Virus record (IMG/VR): IMGVR_UViG_3300009011_000002
Span: 1-64,000 of that record
Reading direction: 5' to 3' (one strand)
DNA: 64,000 nucleotides
DNA from: a virus
Shown here: piece by piece, positions 43,605-52,536 of the stretch
Layout: every line of letters begins with the position of its first letter
Numbering within the stretch: the stretch's first letter is position 1
Translations under genes and position numbers: made by a program
Notes under the pieces: generated by a model
Told to the model about the DNA's origin: nothing
The model's input: only the letters and a program-made list of their open reading frames with translations
Databases searched by the model: none

Positions 43605-45233
43605 TTACTCGATTAGCTCGGTTTGAGCCATGAGCGTGTTGAGGTTCATAAGGTTAGTGGCAGCCTGCCCGGCATAGTCACCCACCCTGAACGGAATGTT
43701 TTTGTCCAGCGTCTGGTGATGACCGAAGCCGCCGTACGCTCGAGCTTTGGACTCGTTATCGAAGACGAGCACGATGTATTCGTTATCGCCGTCGAAGTCA
43801 GCGTTCTGCTGCTTACATGCCAGAATCGGAATCTTGATACTTTCGTCTTCAAGGTCCCGGTTCACCTTCAGGAAGAAGCAACGCAAGGACAAGAATTCAA
43901 TCGATGGGTTTCGACCCGACTGAATCAAGCACTTACGGTTCTCTTCCATGTCACGGAAGAACTCGTCGATCAATGGATCGATGTGGTAAGCGGCTTTGTT
44001 GATCCGCGTACGCGCCTGGTAAGGCGTATGGCCACGACGATACAGGAACGACGTGATGTGGATCTCGAGCATTGCCAAGCACATCTTCCACGGTACCAAC
44101 AACTGGTCCGTATCGATAATACCGGTTTGCGACGTGATCACCGAACGACCGGTAAACGGCAGTGCACCAGAGCACACGTGTTTCCGGTTGATCGCAGGTT
44201 TGTTGAAGAGGGCCTTGGGATTGTTTACCTTACGGTATTGATCCGCCAGCGCCACCAAGTTCTTGCCTACAATCTCGACGTTCTTCTTCCGCTCTGCGTC
44301 GGACAGTTTCACCACACTGTTGGACTTCAGTGTGTCTGCGATGGCGATATACAGCTTCGCCGTAGCGGGTTGATGCGCGTAAGAATAGATCTCCTTGCCG
44401 GACTTTTCCAGCACCATGTTGTAACGGTCTGGCACCTTGATGTAATTACAGAACGCCAAGTGCCGGTTACGCAGGTAGAGCTCGTAATACTGCATCCCAT
44501 CTTGGTTGGGCTTGTTGAAGTACCGCCGACCATTACCCACCAAGATCCACTGCATGATACTGTCGCAATGCTCGTGGAAGGAGTTGAGGTCGATTTCTTC
44601 GATCCCCAGTTCTTCCAGCATCGTGGCAATGATCACACGGGTTGGGTTGGTCTGTTTCTTGACGACCTTCCGATAGACCGGGTCAATGAAGTACCGCGGA
44701 ATACAGACCTTCGGACTGCCGATCGACACGTTGTTGAAGAAGTTCGAGAAGAAACCAATGTTGACGAAAGCTCGAACACCCTCAGGGACCCGCAACCACA
44801 GGTTCGTGTCTTCCCCTTTATCGAGGAACAACTCAGCCTTGTTCCCACACATGGGACAGACCTTGTTACTCCCGATCAAGTAGTTACCCCGCATCTTGGG
44901 GTTACCGCAACCACAACTCGCCACGGTGTCGAACGAATTGCCTTGGAACTCCATCCGGGTAAGGCGGATCAGTTCTTCCCGATCCTCTTCCAGGTTGAAG
45001 TCAAAGTTGTTCAGGTAGACTGGAGTATGGCGACTGGTATCGTGTTGGTAGTCGTAGTCCTCGTAATCCATGTACAACGGACGCGAGTACTTGGGATCAT
45101 CTTCCAACGAACCGCCGAACGCTTTGGCGTACTGTCGAAAATAAGGAAGGGGATCCAGATTCTCAGCACTCAGCTTGCCGGTTAGCGCTTTAATGGCTAA
45201 TTCGTTTGAAGGAGTCAGGTCAGGTAAGTACAT
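43605..45233 (-). CDS. RNA polymerase beta' N-terminal subunit (non-virion RNAP, gp55-like)
   Basis: ATG 45233 has GGAG 6 bases upstream and is preferred over an in-frame TTG. The 542-residue protein has the catalytic loop NADFDGD at 477-483 (Asp 479, 481 and 483 bind the catalytic Mg). It also has a zinc-finger-like set C107, C109, C126 and C129 (CGC then CPMC) and ends about 58 residues after the active site. The chain therefore breaks just downstream of the catalytic centre; the rest of beta' is supplied by the gene at 29122-31143. It lies next to the chimallin candidate, as gp55 is next to gp54 in phiKZ. Confidence 0.9.
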   Translation of the reverse strand: MYLPDLTPSNELAIKALTGKLSAENLDPLPYFRQYAKAFGGSLEDDPKYSRPLYMDYEDYDYQHDTSRHTPVYLNNFDFNLEEDREELIRLTRMEFQGNSFDTVASCGCGNPKMRGNYLIGSNKVCPMCGNKAELFLDKGEDTNLWLRVPEGVRAFVNIGFFSNFFNNVSIGSPKVCIPRYFIDPVYRKVVKKQTNPTRVIIATMLEELGIEEIDLNSFHEHCDSIMQWILVGNGRRYFNKPNQDGMQYYELYLRNRHLAFCNYIKVPDRYNMVLEKSGKEIYSYAHQPATAKLYIAIADTLKSNSVVKLSDAERKKNVEIVGKNLVALADQYRKVNNPKALFNKPAINRKHVCSGALPFTGRSVITSQTGIIDTDQLLVPWKMCLAMLEIHITSFLYRRGHTPYQARTRINKAAYHIDPLIDEFFRDMEENRKCLIQSGRNPSIEFLSLRCFFLKVNRDLEDESIKIPILACKQQNADFDGDNEYIVLVFDNESKARAYGGFGHHQTLDKNIPFRVGDYAGQAATNLMNLNTLMAQTELIE

Positions 45234-45264
45234 ACCAAACTCCAAAAGTGAAAAAAGAAATAAA

Positions 45265-45290
45265 GAGCAGGGAGGCGAACCTCCCCACTC
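45265..45290 (-). terminator. Terminator of the chimallin candidate
   Basis: The stem 45265-45275 with 45280-45290 has a 2x2 internal mismatch and a CGAA tetraloop. On the minus strand it is followed by CTTTATTTCTTTTTT, a strong U-tract. Confidence 0.85.
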
Positions 45291-45318
45291 TTTTAGTCAA
45301 ACTACCGCAGGCCGAACC

Positions 45319-47358
45319 TTACAGGAACGGAACGCCCATGTTGTAGCCCATGCCCAGGTTGGCGCCGGTTGGGTTGTTGGAGCCGGCGGCTGCCATGGTG
45401 GCCAGACCGACACCTGGAGCGAACACCAAGCCAGTGGTACGGAACGAACCGATGTTGTTCGCGACGTTCAGCTGACCGATGCCGTCCATTGCTTCACCCA
45501 GGGCAGCCATGAAGCCAGGAGCCCAGATGTGCGGCTGAGCGAAACCGTTGATGTGGACGGCGCCGTCGAAGATCGACGAGTGCAGTTCCACGCGCAGTTT
45601 CTGGCAACGCTGCTTGAAATCTTCCTGAGGGTTGGAACCGTAGATGGTGCTCAGGTAGCTTTCGATGGCAGGCAGGCCGTTCTTGCCCTTGATGTTCGAG
45701 ATCATCATCTCGTCCAGTTCTTGGGTGTTCAGCTTCTTGCCAGCAGCTTCGGCCAGGCCGTTGACCGCGATCATACCGGTAGGCATGAGCACTGGGTCTT
45801 TCGGGGTCCAGCCGTTCTTGCCCGGCTCGGCGTTGCGAGCGATGATGGCCGACATCTTGTTGTTGGTCATGGCGTCGATGATGGCAACGACGGTCTTGAC
45901 CTGCGCAGCGTTGTCCTTCTTCGCCAGCAGCAGCAGGAAGTTGTGGATGGACGCGTGCGGACCGGATTGCAGCAGGTTGACCTGGAAGGTCGCGTGCGGC
46001 GAAACGTTCTGACGGATCCACTGGTTGACCAGATCGGTGTCGCTGATCTTCTTGTCGTCCAGCACGATGCGCTGAGCTTGCAGGCCGCCAGGCACCTGGG
46101 TGAGCAGGTGTTGCAGACGGATTTCCATGGCGGACAGGTTGCCACGCGAACCGACGCTGTGCTTACGCAGGGCTTCCGACCACACGAAGTTGGCGTTGGT
46201 TGCCATCAGCAGGTACAGGGCGTAGAAGTACGGGTACAGGCCGCCGTTGTAGCCCAGCATTTCACCAGCTTGCACGGCGTCCATGGTGATCACTGGACGC
46301 AGCGGGCGGTAGCCGTTGGCGTAGACCGCTTGACCCATACCGGCACCCAGGAACGCTTGCAGCTGTGCGATCTTTTCCGGGGACTGGTGGGACATGTAGA
46401 AGCGGCTGTACTCTTCCCAGCTCACGCCGTTCAGGCTGACGGTCGCTTGCACGCGAGCGATCTCTTTCGAGTTGCCCTGGTAAGCGTTGTTGCCCGACTG
46501 GTTGTTGTTGATGGTGGAAGCGATCACTTCCATGTTCGCGGCGGTCAGGGTCTTGCCCTTGGTGACGCGACCGGAGATCGCGGTAACACGAGCTTCGGCG
46601 CAACCGTCTTTGCCGTAAGGCTGCTGCGGGTTCTGGAACGGGTTCGGGGTTTTCATGTTCGCCGCAGCGGCGATTTCCTGGACCGACTTGACCAGCAGTG
46701 CTTCGTCCCATTCCGACGCCAGGAAGTTGGCGACGTTACGCGGCCATTCCTTGGTGTCGCCCGCTTCCGGGTGGTGCAGCATGTCCATGTCCTGGACGAG
46801 CATGTTGATGACGGCCACGTTCTTGATGCCCTGGGTTTCCGCTTCGCGCTGGTAGTGCGATTTCAGGGCTTCGTAGAACTGCTGGTTGGTGTACTGCACC
46901 GGCGACAGTGGAATCGAAACCTGGGACTGACCGAAGCCGCCTGGGTTGTTGATGGTGATGCGCTCGGAGCTGATGTTCAGTTCACCGGTGGAGAACAGCG
47001 TGGCCATCACGTACAGGGTGTCGCCGATCTTGCAGCTGAAGCCCAGGCCCGGCAGCGTCGCGGAGATCGAGCTGGTCAGGGTTTTCAGATCCGGGATGGT
47101 TTTGCGCTGCAGTTCGTTGGTGGTGGAAGTTTTCAGGCGCTCGTAGATCTCGGTGAGTTCCTTGAGTACGTCGCCGACGATGTTCAGGTTGCGGCTGTCC
47201 GAGGTCATCGATGCCAGGGAGAACAAACCCGCCAGACCGCTTTGGACGGTACCAGCAGTGAAAGCCGCGTTGGAGGCAGGAGCTTCACCGCCAGCTTGGG
47301 CGTTCGCTTTGTTGGTGTCTTCGCCCCAGGAAGGGTTGTAATCGCTGTTCAGGCTCAT
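45319..47358 (-). CDS. chmA: Candidate chimallin, phage nucleus shell protein (gp54-like)
   Basis: The 679-residue protein is soluble and Asn/Gln/Ala/Gly-rich, with a disordered Ala/Gly N-terminus (about 1-35) and a Gly/Asn/Met tail ending GMGYNMGVPFL. Codon use is strongly biased, the gene has two motif A elements upstream and its own strong terminator, all consistent with a very abundant early protein. It is directly upstream of the gp55-like RNA polymerase gene, the position of chimallin (gp54) in phiKZ, and its length is close to known chimallins. Chimallin forms the proteinaceous shell that encloses phage DNA and excludes restriction and CRISPR nucleases. I did not recognise the sequence itself; synteny, size and expression signals support the call. 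Confidence 0.75.
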   Translation of the reverse strand: MSLNSDYNPSWGEDTNKANAQAGGEAPASNAAFTAGTVQSGLAGLFSLASMTSDSRNLNIVGDVLKELTEIYERLKTSTTNELQRKTIPDLKTLTSSISATLPGLGFSCKIGDTLYVMATLFSTGELNISSERITINNPGGFGQSQVSIPLSPVQYTNQQFYEALKSHYQREAETQGIKNVAVINMLVQDMDMLHHPEAGDTKEWPRNVANFLASEWDEALLVKSVQEIAAAANMKTPNPFQNPQQPYGKDGCAEARVTAISGRVTKGKTLTAANMEVIASTINNNQSGNNAYQGNSKEIARVQATVSLNGVSWEEYSRFYMSHQSPEKIAQLQAFLGAGMGQAVYANGYRPLRPVITMDAVQAGEMLGYNGGLYPYFYALYLLMATNANFVWSEALRKHSVGSRGNLSAMEIRLQHLLTQVPGGLQAQRIVLDDKKISDTDLVNQWIRQNVSPHATFQVNLLQSGPHASIHNFLLLLAKKDNAAQVKTVVAIIDAMTNNKMSAIIARNAEPGKNGWTPKDPVLMPTGMIAVNGLAEAAGKKLNTQELDEMMISNIKGKNGLPAIESYLSTIYGSNPQEDFKQRCQKLRVELHSSIFDGAVHINGFAQPHIWAPGFMAALGEAMDGIGQLNVANNIGSFRTTGLVFAPGVGLATMAAAGSNNPTGANLGMGYNMGVPFL

Positions 47359-47444
47359 GAGTAGTTTCCTTGTTACTGAGATAGGTTTGCTTAAGCAGAA
47401 CCGCTTTTTACCAATTGTTAAACATCAGTAGTAGCGATCAGACA

Positions 47445-47466
47445 AGTGATATAGGTTCCAAATTTT
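47445..47466 (-). promoter_or_regulatory. Motif A promoter of the chimallin candidate
   Basis: The minus strand reads AAATTTGGAACCTATATCAC then TT, about 87 bases upstream of the ATG. It matches the consensus shared with four other early-type genes. Confidence 0.72.
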
Positions 47467-47483
47467 CTTACCCACCCCCGTAA

Positions 47484-47501
47484 AGGATGATATAGGCAAG
47501 G
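47484..47501 (-). promoter_or_regulatory. Second, weaker motif A copy upstream of chimallin
   Basis: The minus strand reads CCTTGCCTATATCATCCT. The CCTATATCAT core is identical to the strong sites but the ATTT-AA upstream part is missing. Its offset of about 37 bases from the first copy suggests tandem promoters. Confidence 0.5.
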
Positions 47502-47605
47502 GTTAGAACCCCATCACAAATTTCTAAATTGCGCACTGGTCTCACCCGGGAAACTTCCCAGGCTCATCAGTGTGTATAAGATAGTAATGTATTGGAAAAT
47601 TACTT

Positions 47606-48706
47606 ATGCTCACACTCACCTTACCAGATGACGACCAGACGCATTATCCCCGAAGTAACTTCATCGGGATGGACAATCTGCTGCGAATCACCGAACTCAA
47701 CAGAAGGGATTTCCGTGAGGTGGTAACTCGAGACATCTTTGTCCTCGAGGATGAACACGTCTTGGTAGGTCTGTTGCGCATGATGACCATTGACCCCGAA
47801 TGGCCTTTGGAACAAGTTGTCGCGCAAGCACGCTTCCGTGCTAATTCATTGTGTTCGCTGTTTAAGATTACTTGCATCAACCGCGTAGGTGATCCCATCG
47901 AGAATGGTTTCTACCGAAACGGAACCGTAGAACAGTGGACCCTGATCGACAACAACAAGCGTTACGTGGAAGGTGTCGTTGATCTGGATACAATGAGACC
48001 CGTAGTTCCTTTATACAGCACAGTCACGAAACGCGGCTATAAGCACAGTATACTCCAGCCTGTGTTAAAACAAAAGGGTCCTGACTTCGCCATCATGGGG
48101 ATCGACCCGGTAGAGCTCGCAGTAGGCTGGTGGCGCTACATGCAATACACCACCGGTAAGAACGAAGGGATCTCGGCGTATCTCTGCCAGCACCCGCTGT
48201 TCGTGGCTCAGCTGATGCACAACCAACTCAGCCTCATCAACATCATGTACGAGTTCCTGACCAAGGAGAAATCCTTCGACCAAATTGTGGAGACGGACGT
48301 AGTATCGTTTACCACCATGAACGAAGAGAAACTCCTCAAGGAATACCTGACCCATATTCTCAACGATATGACAGGTCCTCGGCTGAAGAGTTTCAATCAC
48401 CTCATCAGTAAGTTCGGCAGTGTCTACCGGCGGTCACAGTTCAATTACTACACCGGTGGCCGCATGCAGTTGTTCAACCAGACCCGTTGGAGCTGGGAGC
48501 CTGCTGCGTTGAAACTGTTGGCGGTGTACCTCTCTGTGGCTAACCGGATGGGCTACCGTGCGTCGGATGTCAATAACGACATCACGCGTGCAGCAAACTC
48601 CATGCGGAAAAACTACGGCCGGATTGCGGATTCCTTCTCGAGGAAACATATTCTCGAATTGTTGGCGGAAGTCGAAATCTTGAACAAAGAGAACATGAAA
48701 TACTAA
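47606..48706 (+). CDS. Unknown protein divergent from chimallin, 366 residues
   Basis: This helical, basic protein is rich in Arg, Asn and Tyr and has no catalytic motif I recognise. The ribosome site is weak (TGGAAAA). It is the only plus-strand gene between 33932 and 57348 and has its own hairpin terminator downstream. Sharing the upstream region with chimallin suggests early expression; function is unknown. Confidence 0.68.
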   Translation: MLTLTLPDDDQTHYPRSNFIGMDNLLRITELNRRDFREVVTRDIFVLEDEHVLVGLLRMMTIDPEWPLEQVVAQARFRANSLCSLFKITCINRVGDPIENGFYRNGTVEQWTLIDNNKRYVEGVVDLDTMRPVVPLYSTVTKRGYKHSILQPVLKQKGPDFAIMGIDPVELAVGWWRYMQYTTGKNEGISAYLCQHPLFVAQLMHNQLSLINIMYEFLTKEKSFDQIVETDVVSFTTMNEEKLLKEYLTHILNDMTGPRLKSFNHLISKFGSVYRRSQFNYYTGGRMQLFNQTRWSWEPAALKLLAVYLSVANRMGYRASDVNNDITRAANSMRKNYGRIADSFSRKHILELLAEVEILNKENMKY

Positions 48707-48717
48707 AAACCATCTTG

Positions 48718-48761
48718 TAGGAGAACACTTCATCGGAAAAACCGGTGAGAATTTCTCCTAC
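48718..48761 (+). terminator. Hairpin after the plus-strand gene
   Basis: The outer stem GTAGGAGAA/TTCTCCTAC (48718-48726 with 48753-48761) encloses a small CGG/CCG hairpin and is followed by CTGTTTGATTTTTAAATT on the plus strand. It is a likely terminator. Confidence 0.65.
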
Positions 48762-48797
48762 CTGTTTGATTTTTAAATTGAATCAAAAATAAATAAG

Positions 48798-48835
48798 AGT
48801 ACTACTCTGGGAGCAGCTGCTCCCAGAGTAGTACT
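48798..48835. terminator. 38-bp perfect palindrome, bidirectional terminator
   Basis: Positions 48798-48816 are the exact reverse complement of 48817-48835. The palindrome lies between convergent genes with A/T-rich flanks, where transcription from both sides must end. Confidence 0.75.
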
Positions 48836-48847
48836 TATGGCTGCCAC

Positions 48848-49168
48848 TTACAAGATTGGGATCTGTTCTTTCGGGAGCCCCGCCAAGAAATGCCAGACCC
48901 CATTCACCGGATCAATGTCGACTTCGTCCAGAAGCACGTCCGGTTCTTCCTCGGTGCAAATGCTCTCCAGCATCTTCGTAGGACCCGAGGTAAACCGAAG
49001 ACGTCGGCCGAGCATGTCAGTTACCAACAGCGTACTGCCGGGTTGCAGCGGGCACTCGATGCCAGGCATCATGAGACGCATCTGGAGTGGGAAGTTGGAA
49101 GGGTCACTCCAATCTGGTGGGACCCAATCGTTCACGCAATAACCGAACTCACCTTTCTTGATTCTCAT
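48848..49168 (-). CDS. Unknown 106-residue protein
   Basis: This small beta-rich protein has several Pro and Trp residues. It is coupled to the upstream 125-residue gene by an ATGA overlap and ends at the palindromic terminator. No family is recognised. Confidence 0.65.
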   Translation of the reverse strand: MRIKKGEFGYCVNDWVPPDWSDPSNFPLQMRLMMPGIECPLQPGSTLLVTDMLGRRLRFTSGPTKMLESICTEEEPDVLLDEVDIDPVNGVWHFLAGLPKEQIPIL

Positions 49169-49542
49169 GATTTCGCCTCGCGTGCGTGTTGGTACATTTC
49201 GATCAGAAGGTCCAAATACCCTGGGGAGATTTCGATGCTGAATTCACGACCCTCGCCGATCAATTTGGTAAGAAGTTTAATGCCCTCGTAGGAGGGCGCG
49301 TAGTATCGTTGGGGATGATCACAGTAAATCCAACTAACGCAGATTCCTTTCTGGATATAGATTACATCCAGGTCAACTGAGGCCGCCAGTTCAACTTCAC
49401 CACCCCTGAAGAGGAACGAGGGATCGTGTACATCCACGAACGCACCGTCCCCAGGAAAGACCATGCCTGATTTCTTGTCACGAAACCAAACAAGGTCTTT
49501 GCGAGTCACATCCAACTCGCTTTCAAACAAGCTCGTACTCAT
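49165..49542 (-). CDS. Unknown 125-residue protein
   Basis: This acidic beta-rich protein has GGGAG 6 bases before its ATG, which lies 12 bases after the DNA polymerase C-terminal gene's stop. It is co-transcribed with that gene and the following 106-residue gene. Confidence 0.65.
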   Translation of the reverse strand: MSTSLFESELDVTRKDLVWFRDKKSGMVFPGDGAFVDVHDPSFLFRGGEVELAASVDLDVIYIQKGICVSWIYCDHPQRYYAPSYEGIKLLTKLIGEGREFSIEISPGYLDLLIEMYQHAREAKS

Positions 49543-49554
49543 TAAACACTCCCG

Positions 49555-51645
49555 TTAGTGTTCGTCAGAGACCAACCGTGTGGTCTTACCGTTCAAGATG
49601 TACAACCCCAGTGCTTCAAGGATTGCATAGATCGACTTCAAGTTCTGCGAGATGATCAACCGGGTGTCCACTACCGGCAGGATCTCTTTGGGAATACCAC
49701 CCATGCCAGAGATCATGTCAACTGGGATATACACCGACGTCAGGTTGTTACGTGACTCCAGTGCCTTTTCCAGTTTCTCGCCAAAGATGGTTCCCTTCAT
49801 CGAATCGAAGTAGTTCCGCATCTTCGTCTTGTTGCTCATCGACAGGTTAACCTTGTAGGCCTTGTACGGCAACGTAGGTGCATCGCCATAACGACCTGCA
49901 AAGACTTCCTCCCAGATCTCGTGGTAGAAGAAGATCGACGACGCTGGGTTGCTGTAAGCACTCTCTTCCTTGATGGTGTTCTTGGTCAACCAGCTGTAAC
50001 CACCACTTTCGATCTCTTCGATCAACGAACGCTCAATGTCAGCAATCTCAGCCAACAACTCAGCAGGGTCAATCTGTTTACGATCATAGATCGCATCCAG
50101 TACACTCCGCATAAGCTTGCCAGTAAACTCCCGTACTTTGAGTGCGATCTTGACACCCCGTAAGTGAACACCTTTCAGTTCTAACTTCGGTACGTCGTAC
50201 AGGATACCCTCCAGCATCAACTGCAATGCGAAGTAGTGCTTCGACATCGAAGTCGTTACGTACGAGCTGAAGAGGTACTCGTTCTTCATGTTCGGGCGAT
50301 ACAGGTACTTCTTCGCCACGTTCATGTTGGAGCTGAGGCGCGCGTGCTGGTCGACTGCAATCGAACGAATGAAGTACGTCAGTACGCCGTTGAAACTCAA
50401 CGCCATGTCAAGGTCATTCTGGTCGACGAAATCATCAATGATCATGTCAACCGAATAGATCATCGAGTCCGTGTCAGAGGTCAGTACGTTCTCACGCACC
50501 AGCTCTTTCACATCGAACATACCCGACGGCGGAATGTCTGCCTTGAGGAATGCCCTGATGAAATCGTCCCACTTCACTTCCAGACCAATGTGGTACGCGT
50601 TCAGCGCAGCAATCTGATCCTTGGTGGCCTTCTTACCCATCTTGGTGACACAGAGGATCTCGTAGTCACTGTTGGCAGGCTTACAGCTGTTGTTCTCGTT
50701 GAGGTCCGTTGGGAGCTCAGGGATGTGGCACCACTCGCTGAAGAACTGCTTCATCAGCTCGGGGTTCGTGACGTACAGACCACGAATGTCCATCGAGCAC
50801 AGAACAATGGTCAGTTCCAGCGGCGACAGAATGCTGAAGAAGTTTTCGATTGCATTCAGCTTGGTAGGGTCGTTCCAGTAATACGACGCACAACGACGCA
50901 CCATGTCCATACACTGGTCAATGGTGGCGTAGTTCATCTTGTATTTCTTGATGACCTTCGCAATCTCGCCACGACGTGCATGTGCCAGGGTACTGATAAA
51001 CAGATCCATGGCTTTGTCGTAACTGAGTAATAATCGGTTACCCGTAATCAGACGTTCGTTCAGCATGTTAGCTGTCGACGTCAACGACCGGCAGAAGCTG
51101 GTCAGCGAGGTGTGGCCCGACTTGTTGTACAACGGAGTACCCGAAGACGACATACCACCCGACTGGGCGTTGTTGAAGATCTTCAAGGCGTTCTGGATTT
51201 CGTTGAACGCCTGTGCTGCTTCTTTGTCGCTAACGGCGATCGCTTGCTTCATCTTCCCTTTGTAGAGACGACGGAAGTCAATGAACTGCTCAGTACCCTT
51301 AGCGTTAACCGATTGCTCATCGTTGGTGTTGGTATACGCAACCAACGAAGGCGACAGGTGGTAGTTCTTTTCTTCTACTTCACCGAAGAACTCACGTGCG
51401 GTCATTACCGTTGGAACACGGTCGCCGACTTTGTTCTTCTTAAAGACTTTGAACTTGGCTTCCTTAAAGCCATTCTCATTGGGGATGAAAACTTCACGAC
51501 ACAGTTCAAGGATATGTTCGTAATCGTGGCCGTACATCACCGACAGGTAAGCAGCTGCCAGTTTGTGATATCCCTTGACGATATCGCGATCAGGTGTATA
51601 GGCTACCTCCTGGAAAGGAGATAAGTGTTGTGCCATCGCAGTCAT
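49555..51645 (-). CDS. Family B DNA polymerase, C-terminal half (motifs B and C)
   Basis: The 696-residue protein has a motif B-like NALKIFNNAQSG (152-163; K155 and N158 match the KLxxNSxYG Lys and Asn). It is followed by the family's Ser-rich MSSSGTPLYN region. Motif C is DTDS (391-394) in VLTSDTDSMIY, the catalytic YGDTDS equivalent. It has no exonuclease motifs and no motif A; these are in the gene at 16303-18159. The thumb would be the C-terminal 250 residues. A functional replicative polymerase therefore requires both products. The start has GAGAG 9 bases upstream; two small genes follow in the same unit. Confidence 0.85.
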   Translation of the reverse strand: MTAMAQHLSPFQEVAYTPDRDIVKGYHKLAAAYLSVMYGHDYEHILELCREVFIPNENGFKEAKFKVFKKNKVGDRVPTVMTAREFFGEVEEKNYHLSPSLVAYTNTNDEQSVNAKGTEQFIDFRRLYKGKMKQAIAVSDKEAAQAFNEIQNALKIFNNAQSGGMSSSGTPLYNKSGHTSLTSFCRSLTSTANMLNERLITGNRLLLSYDKAMDLFISTLAHARRGEIAKVIKKYKMNYATIDQCMDMVRRCASYYWNDPTKLNAIENFFSILSPLELTIVLCSMDIRGLYVTNPELMKQFFSEWCHIPELPTDLNENNSCKPANSDYEILCVTKMGKKATKDQIAALNAYHIGLEVKWDDFIRAFLKADIPPSGMFDVKELVRENVLTSDTDSMIYSVDMIIDDFVDQNDLDMALSFNGVLTYFIRSIAVDQHARLSSNMNVAKKYLYRPNMKNEYLFSSYVTTSMSKHYFALQLMLEGILYDVPKLELKGVHLRGVKIALKVREFTGKLMRSVLDAIYDRKQIDPAELLAEIADIERSLIEEIESGGYSWLTKNTIKEESAYSNPASSIFFYHEIWEEVFAGRYGDAPTLPYKAYKVNLSMSNKTKMRNYFDSMKGTIFGEKLEKALESRNNLTSVYIPVDMISGMGGIPKEILPVVDTRLIISQNLKSIYAILEALGLYILNGKTTRLVSDEH

Positions 51646-51713
51646 GCTAGACTTCTCTCAATCCGTTGGGTACATAATAAAAAGATTACCAACCAAAAAA
51701 TAAAAAGTAGATT

Positions 51714-51745
51714 ACCGTGCTCCCCTAATTAATAGGGAACACGGT
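51714..51745 (-). terminator. Hairpin terminator of the small-gene cluster
   Basis: An imperfect stem (ACCGTG...CACGGT type with one mismatch and a bulge) is followed on the minus strand by ACTTTTTATTTTTTGG, a strong U-tract, between 51758 and the polymerase start. Confidence 0.85.
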
Positions 51746-51757
51746 ATTCGGTTACAT

Positions 51758-52183
51758 TCAAGACGCTTTGTCTTGGACGTTGAGGTTGATGCTCGCCCCG
51801 ATGCTGGTGAAGAAAGCCAGCGTAGGACCACGCCATTCTTCCCGCCAGTTCTCGATGGTGATGTCAGCCCGACGTCCTTCGATGATCTTGAAGGTAGTGT
51901 CTTGAATCCACGGTACGCCGATCACTTCCAGCTGACCGTTGACCGCGTCTTTGAGGATCAGGTAGTCGTAAGCGTTTGGATCGTCAATGCCGTTGACCTT
52001 GTTCTTGAAGAACGGGAACAAGTTCTTGTGCTTGACGTTCAGCTCGGGGTCAATACGAACGGCCGTGCTGTAACCCACGGTATTCGAATCGACCTTCGAG
52101 TTGATGCGCTCGCCACCGATGAGATCGTTCCGTACCAGTTGGAAACGAACGATATCACCTTTCTTCGGTAAAGTGATTGCCAT
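51758..52183 (-). CDS. Unknown 141-residue beta-rich protein
   Basis: This basic, beta-rich protein begins with Lys/Gly/Asp turns (PKKGDIVRF) and could be a small oligomeric virion protein. It is the last gene of a seven-gene overlapping cluster that starts near 54367. No catalytic motif is seen. Confidence 0.68.
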   Translation of the reverse strand: MAITLPKKGDIVRFQLVRNDLIGGERINSKVDSNTVGYSTAVRIDPELNVKHKNLFPFFKNKVNGIDDPNAYDYLILKDAVNGQLEVIGVPWIQDTTFKIIEGRRADITIENWREEWRGPTLAFFTSIGASINLNVQDKAS

Positions 52184-52192
52184 GATCTCTCC

Positions 52193-52531
52193 CTAAATGT
52201 TGAACCGCAATTCGATAATCACCAGGGGGAGCAAATACGCCTGCCCATCCCGCACTACCCTGATCCCCGGACCGCTGGTCACGGTAATGTCATGGACGAT
52301 GCCAACGCGATAATCAAACATGAGGATTTCCGACAACGTGCCGTCTTCTACCACATTGTCTTGTGGATCGTCGATACCGCCCCGCAACATCGCCTCTGCC
52401 TGATCTGCCAGTGCGTTCCTGGCAACTTCAAACGACAGCCCTAGGGGAGAATCGTAGTTGTGAACGTGGAGCAGATGATCGAGCACGCTTTCGTAATCGA
52501 TCGTCAGGTACAGGTATTTTTGTTCCCTCAT
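52193..52531 (-). CDS. Unknown 112-residue protein
   Basis: ATG 52531 is chosen because it follows the upstream gene's stop by 5 bases; a longer frame would overlap that gene by about 45 bases without a ribosome site. The product is beta-rich with an acidic middle. Function is unknown. Confidence 0.6.
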   Translation of the reverse strand: MREQKYLYLTIDYESVLDHLLHVHNYDSPLGLSFEVARNALADQAEAMLRGGIDDPQDNVVEDGTLSEILMFDYRVGIVHDITVTSGPGIRVVRDGQAYLLPLVIIELRFNI

Positions 52532-52536
52532 GGGCG

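Larger units (their letters stand above)
47359..47605. promoter_or_regulatory. Divergent promoter region of chimallin and a plus-strand gene
   Basis: This AT-rich 247-base region carries two tandem motif A elements for chimallin (47445-47466 and 47484-47501). Near the plus-strand start it has TGTGTATAAGATAG, a possible -10-type element for the gene at 47606. Confidence 0.65.

Noticed and set aside
45175-47364. 729-residue open frame on the plus strand
   Set aside because: It is antisense to the chimallin candidate. Strong codon bias of that gene explains the lack of stops.
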